Part shown: in pieces, positions 16,444 to 25,897 of the stretch
Layout: each line of letters opens with the position of its first letter
Position numbering within the stretch: the first letter of the stretch is position 1
Assembly: GCF_001542915.1 (NCBI RefSeq)
Contig: NZ_LNNH01000012.1
Location: forward strand, 668,216-732,215
DNA from: Peribacillus simplex
Lineage (GTDB): Bacteria > Bacillota > Bacilli > Bacillales > DSM-1321
Direction of reading: 5' to 3'
Length of the DNA stretch: 64,000 nucleotides
Position numbers and translations under genes: made by a program
Notes under the pieces: generated by a model
Databases searched by the model: none
What the model saw: the letters and a program-made list of their open reading frames with translations, nothing else
What the model was told of the DNA's origin: nothing

Positions 16444-17592
16444 TCAGCACTCTTCCAACACATTCCTTGCAATGATCAAACGTTGAATTTCATTCGTTCC
16501 TTCATATATTTTCGTAATGCGGGCATCACGGTAAAAACGTTCAACTGGATATTCCGCCATATAGCCCATCCCGCCATGAATTTGGACCGCTTTATCCGCC
16601 ACCCGGTTGAACACGTCAGAAGCGAATAGCTTTGCCATCGATGCTTCCTTGATCACCTTTTTCCCTTCATCGATTTTTTGCGCCGCCATCATCGTCAAGG
16701 CCCTTGCCGCTTCCGTTTCCGTCGCCATATCAGCCAGCATCCATTGAATCGCCTGGTTATCGGCAATCGGTTTGCCGAATTGAATGCGCTCCTTTGCATA
16801 CTTAGCCGATAATTCTATCAACTTCCCGCATGAACCCACTGCCCTAGCCGCCAAGCCGACACGGCCCTCGCCCAAAATGGTCAGTGCTGAAATATATCCC
16901 ATTCCAACCTCACCGATAACATTTTCTTCAGGTATGATACAATCCTCGAATATGACTTGTGAGGTATACGATCCTCTCAGCCCCATTTTTTTGTCCTTTT
17001 TGCCGACAGTCAATCCAGGAAAATCTCTTTCTACTAAAAAAGCTGTAATTCCGCCTTTGGCCCCTTTACTCTTATCCGTTAAGGCGAATACGGTAAAAAC
17101 ATCGGCTATTGGCCCGTTGGTGATGAAATGCTTCGTGCCGTTCATCACCCAGCAATCGCCCTTCTTTTCTGCGCATGTAGCCAAATTGGTGGCATCCGAA
17201 CCTGCTCCGGGCTCAGATAATGCAAAGGCTGCTATCTTTGTGCCTGCTGCCATATCAGGCAAGTATTTCTCTTTCAAATGTTCGGATGCAAGCTTGACCA
17301 GCCCCGTACTGCCTATCCCGGTATGAGCGCTGATCAATGAAACAAAGCCATTATGCGTCCTGCCTAACTGCTCCAAAACGGTAGCCTTGCCCACTGTATT
17401 CAAGCCAATTCCGCCGTATTGTTCGGGAATGCTGATTCCGAATAAACCAAGGTTTTTTGCTTGTTCCACTAAATGCTCGGGAATGGCATCTTCTTCTTCA
17501 ATTTGAATCGCGAATGGCTCCACTTCCCTTTCAACGAAATGACCGATCATGTCCTTCATCTGCTGCATTTCCTTGGTTAACGTGATTGTCAT
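16444..17592 (-). CDS. Acyl-CoA dehydrogenase
   Basis: The 382-residue FAD enzyme has the family signatures FALSEPGAGSDA (about 127-138) and QIHGGMGYMAEYPVERFYRDARITKIYEGTNEIQR near the C-terminus, the second holding the catalytic Glu position of short/medium-chain dehydrogenases. It introduces the alpha-beta double bond into acyl-CoA, feeding electrons to ETF. It is flanked by the two thiolase genes on the same strand. Start: ATG with AGGAGG 8 bases upstream. Confidence 0.92.
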   Translation of the reverse strand: MTITLTKEMQQMKDMIGHFVEREVEPFAIQIEEEDAIPEHLVEQAKNLGLFGISIPEQYGGIGLNTVGKATVLEQLGRTHNGFVSLISAHTGIGSTGLVKLASEHLKEKYLPDMAAGTKIAAFALSEPGAGSDATNLATCAEKKGDCWVMNGTKHFITNGPIADVFTVFALTDKSKGAKGGITAFLVERDFPGLTVGKKDKKMGLRGSYTSQVIFEDCIIPEENVIGEVGMGYISALTILGEGRVGLAARAVGSCGKLIELSAKYAKERIQFGKPIADNQAIQWMLADMATETEAARALTMMAAQKIDEGKKVIKEASMAKLFASDVFNRVADKAVQIHGGMGYMAEYPVERFYRDARITKIYEGTNEIQRLIIARNVLEEC

Positions 17593-17652
17593 GATTATTT
17601 CCTCCTTTGATTTTTTCCTGGAATTACGTTTTGTTTCCCACCTTATTCCAAA

Positions 17653-18825
17653 TCAGGCTTCACGCTCAATGATCGTTGCAATTCCCTGACCGCCACCAAT
17701 GCATGCCGTTATAAGAGCGAACCTTCCTGATATGCGCTTTAATTCGTAAACCGCCTTTGTCATGAGAATGGCCCCAGTCGCACCAAGCGGGTGTCCGTGG
17801 GCGATGGCTCCCCCATTCACATTGATTTTGGCTGCATCCATATTAAGCTCCCTATTGCAGGCAATCACTTGTGCCGCAAAGGCTTCATTGATTTCAATGA
17901 TGTCCATGTCAGCCAGGGTGAGCTTCGATTTTTCCATTACTTTTTTAATCGCGGGAACAGGTCCGATGCCCATATAATTTGGATCGACACCGGCAACAGC
18001 CTGTGCTTTGATCGTCGCTAGAGGCTTGATCCCCCACTCTTCCGCTTTTTCCCTCGACATGATGACCAATGCAGAAGCAGCATCATTCAATCCTGAACTA
18101 TTGCCTGCCGTCACGGACCCACCTGCCAAAAAAGCTGGTGATAAGTTGGCTAGCCCTTCTTTCGTTATTTGCGGGCGAGGATGTTCATCCACCTTAAATT
18201 CGCGTGTTTCACCCTTTCTGCCTGGTATGCTCATTGGCATGATTTGTTCATCAAAACGGCCCTCTTCCATGGCTTTGGCCATCTTTTTTTGACTTTGGAG
18301 AGCAAATTCATCTTGTTCTTCCCTGCTGACCTCATATTTTCGAGCTAAGTTTTCAGCAGTGATTCCCATTGGCGGATCGCCAATTTCTTTCGGGGACAAC
18401 TGCGACTTCCTGAACTGCGGAGGCTTTGCGTTATATGCTTTTTCCGGACGATCCATCAAGTAAGGGGCCCTGCTCATGCTCTCCACGCCACCGGCGATAT
18501 AGATCTCCCCTTCACTGGCAGAAATCGCTTGTGCCGCTAAATTGACCGCGTTGATTCCGGAACCGCACTGACGGTCAACCGTCAAACCAGGAAGCTGTAT
18601 CGAAAGACCTGTTTCCAATGCTGTCAATCTGGCTATGTTGCCGCCACCGCTCAAAACATTCCCCATGATGACATCATCAATCATTTCGGGATTTACCTTC
18701 GCCCGGTTTATCGCTTCCTTCATCACTTCCGCCCCAAATACATGAGCCGGGACCGAAGCAAGTGCACCGCCCTGTTTTCCAATTGCTGTACGTACTGCTG
18801 ATACAATGACCGCATCTCTCTTCAT
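17653..18825 (-). CDS. Acetyl-CoA acetyltransferase / 3-ketoacyl-CoA thiolase 2
   Basis: The 390-residue thiolase has VDRQCGSGINAV (acyl-Cys near residue 88), NEAFAAQ, GGAIAHGHPLGATGA (His) and ITACIGGGQG (second Cys). It parallels thiolase 1 over its whole length, so the operon has two paralogues, possibly for different chain types or for opposite directions. Start: ATG with GGGAGTGG 8 bases upstream, following the MFS carrier gene on the same strand. Confidence 0.9.
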   Translation of the reverse strand: MKRDAVIVSAVRTAIGKQGGALASVPAHVFGAEVMKEAINRAKVNPEMIDDVIMGNVLSGGGNIARLTALETGLSIQLPGLTVDRQCGSGINAVNLAAQAISASEGEIYIAGGVESMSRAPYLMDRPEKAYNAKPPQFRKSQLSPKEIGDPPMGITAENLARKYEVSREEQDEFALQSQKKMAKAMEEGRFDEQIMPMSIPGRKGETREFKVDEHPRPQITKEGLANLSPAFLAGGSVTAGNSSGLNDAASALVIMSREKAEEWGIKPLATIKAQAVAGVDPNYMGIGPVPAIKKVMEKSKLTLADMDIIEINEAFAAQVIACNRELNMDAAKINVNGGAIAHGHPLGATGAILMTKAVYELKRISGRFALITACIGGGQGIATIIEREA

Positions 18826-18881
18826 TTTTCATCCACTCCCTTTTTTTATCTCACACCTGAACTTATGGATTTTCCCGTTGC

Positions 18882-20159
18882 TTATGAGGACTTAAGGTCC
18901 ATGTCCCCAGTTTGTTTATTTGTTTGATCCCTGATTGACTTGACAGGTTTTACGAATATGGCAAATAAGATGCCAAAGACCAAGACAAGAGCCGCCATGA
19001 ACAAAATCGATAGATTATAGCCCAATAGTTGGTTACCTCCAGCCAAACTTATGATATACCCTGTTACAAGAGGGGCAATGATGCCTGCTATGTTACCTGA
19101 TGAGGTCAGGATGCTCGTCATCAACCCACCCCGCTCTTGCATTTCATTGATCATGATCGTTGGCCCGATCGGCAAAATCGCATATGTCAGTCCTTTCGCT
19201 AAACACATGGCGCCTATCACCCAGATTGGATTTTGAAAAACCATGATGGAGGAAAAAAACAAGGCCCCCAGAATCATCGATCCCGCAACGACGTACACCC
19301 TTGACGATCGCCAGTTTTGATTCTTCTTGAATAAATGATCGGAAATCATCGAAACCCCCATATAAATGCATACGGAAACGACTCCGATTATTGCTACGCT
19401 TGATCCCATTTGGCCTGGAGTCATTTTTACGGCTTCCACTAAATAAATCGGGAGCCAAACCGAAAACCAAACGACTAAAATATAAGTGGAAAAATAGGCG
19501 AGAGTGGTGAATAAAGCCGTAGGTGATGCCAGTAGCGCCAAGAAGTCCTTCCATTTGATTTTTTCCAGCTTTGCTTTCTGTTTCTTTTGCACCTGCTCAT
19601 GGACTTCGACTGGGTTTTCCTTTGTTAAAAATTGAAAAAGGAAGAACCAAACAAAGCTTGCTGCACCAAGTGCAGCAAAGGCAGCCTTCCATCCGAATAT
19701 CGTGATTAAGGAAACAAGGATGGGCGCCACGATCATCGCACCGACCGTTCCCCCGCCGACAACCACTGAATTGGCAAAGCCTTTTAGCTTCGGGGGAAAC
19801 CACTTATCGGCATGGCTGTATGCAATTGGACTGTAAGGCCCTTCGAATGCGCCCAATAAAATCCTGTAAAGAATGAGAAATGGCAGCGCGGCGATGGCCA
19901 ATACGCCGAATTGCAGCACAGTCCAGGTCAACATGATGAATCCAAGCACTTTTTTGGCCCCAAGTCGATCAGCCCATGCTGCTCCAAAAATCCCCGTTAC
20001 GGGATAGAGCCAATAATAACTGCTGCCAACAAGGCCCCACTCCGCATAAGAAAGATCGAATTCCTTCATGATGGGAACAGCTGCAAGTCCTACAATCGAT
20101 TTATCCGCAAAATTAATGACGGCACCAAAGAATAATAGAATGAGAACAACCCAACGCAT
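18882..20159 (-). CDS. MFS transporter, anion:cation symporter-like (organic acid uptake)
   Basis: The 425-residue, 12-span major-facilitator protein has an N-terminus like the ACS family (VINFADKSIVGLAAVPIMKEFDLSYAEWGLVGSSYYWLYPVTG) and the loop motif GAAWADRLGAKKVLG. This family imports organic anions such as glucarate, aromatic acids or phthalate with protons. Position between the second ligase and the thiolase suggests that it imports the acid activated by this operon. Start: ATG with AAAGGAGGG 8 bases upstream. The substrate is inferred only from context. Confidence 0.85.
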   Translation of the reverse strand: MRWVVLILLFFGAVINFADKSIVGLAAVPIMKEFDLSYAEWGLVGSSYYWLYPVTGIFGAAWADRLGAKKVLGFIMLTWTVLQFGVLAIAALPFLILYRILLGAFEGPYSPIAYSHADKWFPPKLKGFANSVVVGGGTVGAMIVAPILVSLITIFGWKAAFAALGAASFVWFFLFQFLTKENPVEVHEQVQKKQKAKLEKIKWKDFLALLASPTALFTTLAYFSTYILVVWFSVWLPIYLVEAVKMTPGQMGSSVAIIGVVSVCIYMGVSMISDHLFKKNQNWRSSRVYVVAGSMILGALFFSSIMVFQNPIWVIGAMCLAKGLTYAILPIGPTIMINEMQERGGLMTSILTSSGNIAGIIAPLVTGYIISLAGGNQLLGYNLSILFMAALVLVFGILFAIFVKPVKSIRDQTNKQTGDMDLKSS

Positions 20160-20251
20160 AACAGACCCTCCTTTTTATATCTACCTTCAAAAATCCGCAT
20201 GCCCCACGCGAATGGATGGAGTTGAAATGTATATAGCATCCACCTCGTCCC

Positions 20252-21865
20252 TCAATCGTTTCTCCCCTCCCTTTCAAGCTCTTCTTTTACTAATAATCTT
20301 TTCAATAGCTTACCGACTGTGTTGCGCGGCAATTCATTTCTTACTTCAAACACTTTCGGCACCTTGTATGGAGTAAGTTGGGAATAGCAATATCCTTCTA
20401 CCTCTTCAAGGTCGATGGAAGCGCTTTCTTTAGGGACGATGAACGCTTTTACGACTTCGCCTTTTTCTTTATGGGGGATGCCCACCACAGCAGCTTCCTT
20501 AATCGCTGGATGTTCATACAGTACCCCTTCCACCTCTTGCGGGTAAATGTTGAATCCGCCCACGATGATCATTTCCTTTTTCCTGCCGACTATATAGAAA
20601 TATCCTTCATCATCCATGACGGCAAGGTCGCCGGTGTAAAGCCATCCATTCTGTAGTGCTTTTTTTGTTTCGGCCTCGTTATTCCAGTATCCCTTCATGA
20701 TTTGCGGTCCTTTTATGAGCAATTCACCGACACTTGTGTTGGGAACTTCATTATTATCATCGTCAATGATCATGCAATCCGTACCTGGAAATGGAATGCC
20801 GATGCTTCCCACCTTCCTTTTACCAAAAGGAGGATTACGGTGGGTCGAGGGCGATGCTTCCGATAAACCGAACCCCTCTCCTATTTGGGCGCCGGTCAGC
20901 ATCTCGAACCGCTTAATCACTTCAATAGGAAGGGGCGCAGAGCCGCAAGAGCAGCTTTTTAAACAATCCAGTCCATATGTTTCGATTTCAGGATGGTTGA
21001 CGAACGCATTATACATCTTAGGTACTCCTGGAAAAAAGGTTGGACGATATTTTTTAATGTTTGCCAGAACATGCGGGAGATCGAATTTCGGAAATAATAG
21101 AATGGCGGCCCCTAGATAGATTCCGAGATTCATCGCACTTGTCATGGCATAAACATGATAGAGCGGTGTAGCGGCCAAAACGATCTCTTTTCCTGGTATC
21201 ATCGAATCCCCATACATTTCATAGCTTTGGATGACGTTGGAAGTCAAATTATGGTGGGTCAGCATGACTCCCTTCATCTTCCCTGTGGTCCCCCCTGTAT
21301 ATTGAATGACCGCAATATCTTCAAATGGGCTGATGCTTTCCGCCGCTTGAATGGCCTCCCCGGATTGAATCATGGATTGAAGCGAATATGTCCCATCTTG
21401 ATCACCTTCCGTCTTCATGCAGACGGCAAACTCATATATCGCTTTCGTTTCCTCGACTGTACTGGCTGCGGTTTCATCGAATACAATATATTTAGCTCCA
21501 GAGTCAAGCAGGATTTGCAATAGTTCCCTTGGTTTATACATGGGATTCGTCTGCACGACGATCAGGCCAAGCGCCTGGGCGGCATAATAGCTGATGATGA
21601 AATAAGGATGGTTGGCCATCATCAGGCCAATTCGCTCTCCTTTTGCAAGACCCATTTCCCTCCATTTTCCCGCAAGCTTGTCGACCTGCATTTTAAGATT
21701 GAGGTAATCCAGCGTTTGATCTTCATAAATGATGGCTGTATGGTGAGGAAACTTTCTTGCTGCCCTATCAAGCAAGGAATAGACGGATATTTCCGGTAGC
21801 TTCATAGTTTTCATCCTTCCCACATACCATTGCTCCCACGGTCGATCTATCGTTTTACGCACCAT
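20252..21865 (-). CDS. Long-chain-fatty-acid/acyl-CoA ligase 2
   Basis: The 537-residue adenylate-forming ligase has YTGGTTGKMKGVMLTHHN (about 188-205), GEGFGLSEASPSTHRNPP, GWLYTGDLAVMDDEGYFYIVGRKKEMI and the C-terminal NTVGKLLKRLL. It resembles ligase 1 of the same operon over its full length, including rare shared stretches (CGSAPLPIE, SPTTHRNP-like), which points to gene duplication. It is the first gene of the operon; two identical palindromes lie 100-200 bases upstream. Start: ATG after GGAGGG with close spacing; the adjacent GTG is an alternative. Confidence 0.88.
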   Translation of the reverse strand: MVRKTIDRPWEQWYVGRMKTMKLPEISVYSLLDRAARKFPHHTAIIYEDQTLDYLNLKMQVDKLAGKWREMGLAKGERIGLMMANHPYFIISYYAAQALGLIVVQTNPMYKPRELLQILLDSGAKYIVFDETAASTVEETKAIYEFAVCMKTEGDQDGTYSLQSMIQSGEAIQAAESISPFEDIAVIQYTGGTTGKMKGVMLTHHNLTSNVIQSYEMYGDSMIPGKEIVLAATPLYHVYAMTSAMNLGIYLGAAILLFPKFDLPHVLANIKKYRPTFFPGVPKMYNAFVNHPEIETYGLDCLKSCSCGSAPLPIEVIKRFEMLTGAQIGEGFGLSEASPSTHRNPPFGKRKVGSIGIPFPGTDCMIIDDDNNEVPNTSVGELLIKGPQIMKGYWNNEAETKKALQNGWLYTGDLAVMDDEGYFYIVGRKKEMIIVGGFNIYPQEVEGVLYEHPAIKEAAVVGIPHKEKGEVVKAFIVPKESASIDLEEVEGYCYSQLTPYKVPKVFEVRNELPRNTVGKLLKRLLVKEELEREGRND

Positions 21866-21979
21866 TCATCCCTCCAGATATAAACGAATCTCCTGTCGTG
21901 CCTGTTTAATACGTATTTATCATGCAACTTACATGCCAAGTCAGAGCCGGGCATTTGTAGCATAAACTGCTAAAGCATT

Positions 21980-21995
21980 AATTCATTATTGAATT
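21980..21995. promoter_or_regulatory. Operator-like palindrome, copy 1
   Basis: AATTCATTATTGAATT has perfect 6-base arms around a 4-base centre. An identical 16-mer lies 64 bases away; both are upstream of the acyl-CoA operon, consistent with a TetR- or MarR-type regulator encoded elsewhere. Confidence 0.5.
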
Positions 21996-22043
21996 TGGAT
22001 CCTTTTAAATGCCTCACTGCAAGGGATTCATCAATAATTAAAT

Positions 22044-22059
22044 AATTCATTATTGAATT
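22044..22059. promoter_or_regulatory. Operator-like palindrome, copy 2
   Basis: This is an exact second copy of AATTCATTATTGAATT. It is embedded in a larger inverted repeat, TCAATAAT ... ATTATTGA. Confidence 0.5.
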
Positions 22060-22227
22060 ATCGATAACAGGGAAAATATCTGCTACTTATTATCCTTTTT
22101 TAAACATAAAGCGTCTGATTTATCACTCTTTAACGTTCAAATTTTCTTGCAATCATCATTCCTTCTCATGAATACAGCGGCAATGAATTGATTGATTTTT
22201 CATGTAAACATTTTCACTTTTCCATTC

Positions 22228-22256
22228 ACCATTCTTCATCCTTCGGACATATAATA
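22228..22256 (+). promoter_or_regulatory. Possible sigmaK-type sporulation promoter
   Basis: ACC, 17 bases, then CATATAATA fits the loose sigmaK pattern (AC / CATAnnnTA), about 30 bases before the Hsp20-like start. The motif is short and AT-rich, so chance is possible. Confidence 0.35.
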
Positions 22257-22285
22257 CAAACAAAGGAAAACCGGGGGTATCAATA

Positions 22286-22693
22286 ATGCAAGACTATCAA
22301 CATGGATCGCAAAAGAATGAAGTTGAAAAGTTTGATGAATGGGTGAAAAAGTTTTTTCTGGATCCGGAAACTTGTGCGTTGGATCATCAGCTTTTTTCAA
22401 TTGATATATACGAAAGTGACGATGAGTATATGGTGGAGGCGGTTTTGGAAAATCATGATGTCGAGGATATTAAGGTGTGCCTGAGCGATAATGAGCTATC
22501 GATCATCGTTGACGAAGCTCATAAGCCTTTTATTGATAATAAAGCGGATACCATTCCCACACAGAGAAATATTCCCTTCCCCTTTTCGATTTGCACACGC
22601 AGGATTACCGCTGAATTCTCGAATCCCATTTTGGTGATTCGCATCCATAAGTTTTCCCCCGGAAAAAAAGCAGAGGATATTAATATTGAGTAG
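22286..22693 (+). CDS. Hsp20/alpha-crystallin-like protein (CotP/YocM-like)
   Basis: The 135-residue acidic protein has an alpha-crystallin-like middle (FSIDIYESDDEYMVEAVLENHDVEDIKVCLSDNELSIIVDE, about 37-78), with a degraded C-terminal strand (PILVIRIHKFSPGK). Small heat-shock-like proteins in Bacillus act as chaperones, and some (CotP) are spore-coat proteins. The sequence is divergent, so the family call is moderate. The ribosome site (GGGGG, 9 bases) is weak. A sigmaK-like promoter upstream would fit a spore role. Confidence 0.6.
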   Translation: MQDYQHGSQKNEVEKFDEWVKKFFLDPETCALDHQLFSIDIYESDDEYMVEAVLENHDVEDIKVCLSDNELSIIVDEAHKPFIDNKADTIPTQRNIPFPFSICTRRITAEFSNPILVIRIHKFSPGKKAEDINIE

Positions 22694-22708
22694 TTCGTTC
22701 ATCATAAC

Positions 22709-22757
22709 AAAAAAAGAATGGTCTTGAGAGCATCTTTGCTCCCAGGCCATTCTTTTT
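22709..22757. terminator. Bidirectional terminator between hsp20-like gene and sbcC
   Basis: AAAAAGAATGG and CCATTCTTTTT flank a loop between convergent genes, giving T-runs in both directions. Confidence 0.8.
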
Positions 22758-22765
22758 CACTTGAA

Positions 22766-25700
22766 TTATCCAGCAAAGTGAAAGGCCGTCCGGCTTCCCT
22801 TTTGCGTCGAAATGACTTGGAGCTGGGCATCGATCCTTTCCTTCAATTCCGGTACATGCGATATGATACCGACTAACCTTCCCGTGCTTTGTATCTCCAT
22901 CAACGCTTCAATCGCCTGCTCCAGTGATTCAGGATCGAGCGTACCGAACCCTTCATCGATGAACATCGTCTCGAGCGATATTCCACCCGCATTCTGCTGG
23001 ACGATATCCGCAAGACCTAAAGCGAGAGCAAGTGACGCCTTGAAGCTCTCTCCTCCCGAAAGGGTTTTGACATGCCTTTCCTGTCCTGTATATTGGTCAT
23101 AGACGGATAATTCCAGCCCGCTTTGGATGTTTCTGCGTGTTGGATCCAGTTTTCGCAGCAGCTGGTAACGGCCGCTGGTCATTTTCAGCAATCTTGAATT
23201 GGCTTCTTTTAAGATGTCATCTAAAAAGGCTGCCAATACATACCGTTCAAACGTAATTCGGAAGGAGTTTTGGCCTTTGGAAATTTCTGATAGATGGCCG
23301 ACGATACTGTACCTTTCATCGAGGCTTTTCTGATCTTCCCTGATTTGTGCCAATTTACTCTCGATTTCTTCATTCGTCTGTTTTTCCGAAAGTAATTGGT
23401 TTAGACTTTGGCGCATGGACTCCAATTCTTCATTTATGAATTCAAAGGTCTTCTGCAATCCTTCCATATCCGGTTTGACGACATCTTTTAATTTCATCTC
23501 CAGATCATGGAATAAACTTAAAACACTTTGCCAATTTTGATTATACTGCTGGATTTGCTCTTCCAAGTTTCCGAGAGCCGCTTCCGATTTTTTCGCTGCG
23601 GTATATTCTTTATAGTTGGAAAAACCTTGATGGGTCATATCTGCAATGAACTTTTCCCGTTCCGCTTTCAATTCATCGTTTAATGCCTCGATATTTCCGC
23701 TTCTGGACTCTTTCTTTGCCTGGATGACCGATTCTTTTTCCTTCACCATTTGAAGGTTTTTCTGTGCATCTTCCAAGGCAGTTTGTAATTGTTTCTGTGT
23801 TTTCACGGCAATTTGATAAGCTGCAGCATATTCGTCCGCAGTCCGGATTCCTTCTGGGAGGGAATCCGTTAAGCCCGCTAATTTCGTGGAGCTTTCAATA
23901 TATCTGGTTTTACCTTGGTCTTCGTTTCTTTCCAAGGCGATCAAATTCTCTTTAAGCTTGGCTGCCTTCTCTTTTAATGCCAGCATCACTCTTTCCAATT
24001 CAGTAACTGCCGCTTTTTTCCGCATCGTTTCCATCAATTGCGCATGGAGCGTTTCGCCTTTTTCCGTGAATTGCTTCAAATGCAATTCGATATCTTCCGG
24101 ATTGAATTGGGGCATATCAGCTTGCAGGTCCCGCAATTTTTCCTGAGAAGAGGCGGCCAGGGCATCATATTTGGATTGGGCCCGGTAATATTCGCTTTCC
24201 GCTTGGCTTTTTTGCTGCTCTGCCATTTTCAGCTTGTTATCTTGCTCTTTCAGTTCCAAATCCGTCGGCATGTCCTCATGCATCCGTGCTGGTTTTGGAT
24301 GACTTTCCGAGCCGCACACAGGACAATTCTCCCCAGAGTGCAATAATGAAGCAAGCTTGCCAGCTTGACCTGAACGCCACTTATGATTGAGTGCCTCCAG
24401 TTTCTCCTGCTCCGAAACTTGCATTCTTTGACTCTCCTGGAACCGTTTATTCTTATCATCCATATCCTGCTTCATATATTGTATCTCGGAGAAGGATTCT
24501 TGAAGTTTTTTCATTTTCATTAATGATCGATTCAGTTTTTCTGCTTCCATTTCCTGCTCCCGATGAAGGACCGCCGCTTTTTCGGCTTCGCTTTTTTCAA
24601 CCGCCGCCTTCTCTGCGTCGTTTTCGACTTGCTGATACTGGGCCACATTTTTCTCACGAAGCTCTTTACTATTCCGCCACTCTTTTTCATCCAAAGTAAC
24701 TTGGGCTGTCAAACTGGCAAAACTCATGACAGCCCCTTTTAGCTGCTCTAGCTGATGCACATTTCGTAAGGCCTGCTCCCTTTCCTTTTCCTTCAGCAAT
24801 TCCCTATCAAAGGTATCCTGCTTCTCCTTACGGTCCGCTTGCAGCTTCTCCGCTTGCTCGCCTAGCTTTTGCAGTTCCTCGTTCGCATCTTGCACTTGCT
24901 TGCCAATGCGCAAATAATATCGTTCCTGCTTTTCAAGCGATGCCGCTTTTTGTGCCATTTTGATTCGCTGCTTCACTACTTCCATTTCCGGCTGCCTCGA
25001 TTCAAGGTCCGCCTTCTCATTTCGCAGTTTCTCTTTATCCGAGAACCGATTCAGCAAATCAGCCGCTTTAGAAAGCTCTTGATTCACTTGATCACGAGCC
25101 TTCTGCTTTTCCTCGATTTGTTCCTTGAGCTGTTTGCCTGTTTCACTGGCGGCCGATATGACATCCTGTAAAAGGGGAAGGACCTGCTGTTCGTTAGGCT
25201 CTTCAGCTTGCAGTCGCTCCTGCAATTCTTCATGATTGCCAGCTTTGATCCCCTTCATCAATTCGATTCGCCGCTGCGCGCTTTTTTCACTTTTCCGCTT
25301 AAGGACGGATGCTTCTTCTTTTAATTTTTCTTCTATACGTTTATAAAGTTCTGTATGAAATAACTTCTGAAGAATCTGTTCCTTATCCTTGCTATCGGAA
25401 GTTAGCAGTTTACGGAATTCATTCTGCGGAATCATCAGGATTTGCCTAAACTGATTGGCATCAAGCCCAATGAGTGATTTGATTTTGTCTTCAACCTCAC
25501 GAACATTCGCTCCTAGCAATTTGTTTCCATCAGCCAATATTTCATATAATTCGGCTTTCGCTCCTACTGTTGTCGTTCCTTCGCCAGCCTTTTTCTTCCG
25601 TTCCTGCTGTGGTGACCGGATCACTAAATAGGTTTTTCCGCGCAAGGTGAATTGCAGCGAGACTTCCGTCAACATATCATCTTCGGCAAACTGGCTCCGC

Positions 25701-25897
25701 AAATCTTGACCGCTGCGGTCCTCTCCGCTTGCCTTTCCATATATCGCAAAGCTAATCCCATCAAATATGGTTGTTTTTCCTGCACCTGTCTTACCAGAAA
25801 TGACAAACATCGTCCGCTCCCCAAGGGAATTGAAGTCAATGATTTCCCTTCCTGCATAAGGACCGAATGCCTGCATCGTTAAAATATGTGGTCTCAT
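22766..25897 (-). CDS. sbcC: SbcC, exonuclease subunit (Rad50-like ATPase)
   Basis: The 1043-residue SMC-like ATPase has Walker A GKTGAGKTT (about 36-44), long coiled coils on both sides of the zinc-hook CPVCG (near residue 530), the signature LSGGE and Walker B MFIDEGFGTLD near the C-terminus. With SbcD it forms the SbcCD complex, which opens DNA hairpins and trims protein-blocked ends in replication and repair. Its ATG overlaps the sbcD stop by 4 bases (translational coupling), with AGGAGG inside sbcD. Length is normal for Bacillus SbcC. Confidence 0.95.
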   Translation of the reverse strand: MRPHILTMQAFGPYAGREIIDFNSLGERTMFVISGKTGAGKTTIFDGISFAIYGKASGEDRSGQDLRSQFAEDDMLTEVSLQFTLRGKTYLVIRSPQQERKKKAGEGTTTVGAKAELYEILADGNKLLGANVREVEDKIKSLIGLDANQFRQILMIPQNEFRKLLTSDSKDKEQILQKLFHTELYKRIEEKLKEEASVLKRKSEKSAQRRIELMKGIKAGNHEELQERLQAEEPNEQQVLPLLQDVISAASETGKQLKEQIEEKQKARDQVNQELSKAADLLNRFSDKEKLRNEKADLESRQPEMEVVKQRIKMAQKAASLEKQERYYLRIGKQVQDANEELQKLGEQAEKLQADRKEKQDTFDRELLKEKEREQALRNVHQLEQLKGAVMSFASLTAQVTLDEKEWRNSKELREKNVAQYQQVENDAEKAAVEKSEAEKAAVLHREQEMEAEKLNRSLMKMKKLQESFSEIQYMKQDMDDKNKRFQESQRMQVSEQEKLEALNHKWRSGQAGKLASLLHSGENCPVCGSESHPKPARMHEDMPTDLELKEQDNKLKMAEQQKSQAESEYYRAQSKYDALAASSQEKLRDLQADMPQFNPEDIELHLKQFTEKGETLHAQLMETMRKKAAVTELERVMLALKEKAAKLKENLIALERNEDQGKTRYIESSTKLAGLTDSLPEGIRTADEYAAAYQIAVKTQKQLQTALEDAQKNLQMVKEKESVIQAKKESRSGNIEALNDELKAEREKFIADMTHQGFSNYKEYTAAKKSEAALGNLEEQIQQYNQNWQSVLSLFHDLEMKLKDVVKPDMEGLQKTFEFINEELESMRQSLNQLLSEKQTNEEIESKLAQIREDQKSLDERYSIVGHLSEISKGQNSFRITFERYVLAAFLDDILKEANSRLLKMTSGRYQLLRKLDPTRRNIQSGLELSVYDQYTGQERHVKTLSGGESFKASLALALGLADIVQQNAGGISLETMFIDEGFGTLDPESLEQAIEALMEIQSTGRLVGIISHVPELKERIDAQLQVISTQKGSRTAFHFAG

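Larger units (their letters stand above)
21866..22285. other. Gene-free regulatory stretch between the acyl-CoA operon and the Hsp20-like gene
   Basis: This holds the two palindromes listed separately, upstream of the acyl-CoA operon, and a possible sporulation promoter for the Hsp20-like gene. I see no gene on either strand. Confidence 0.6.
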
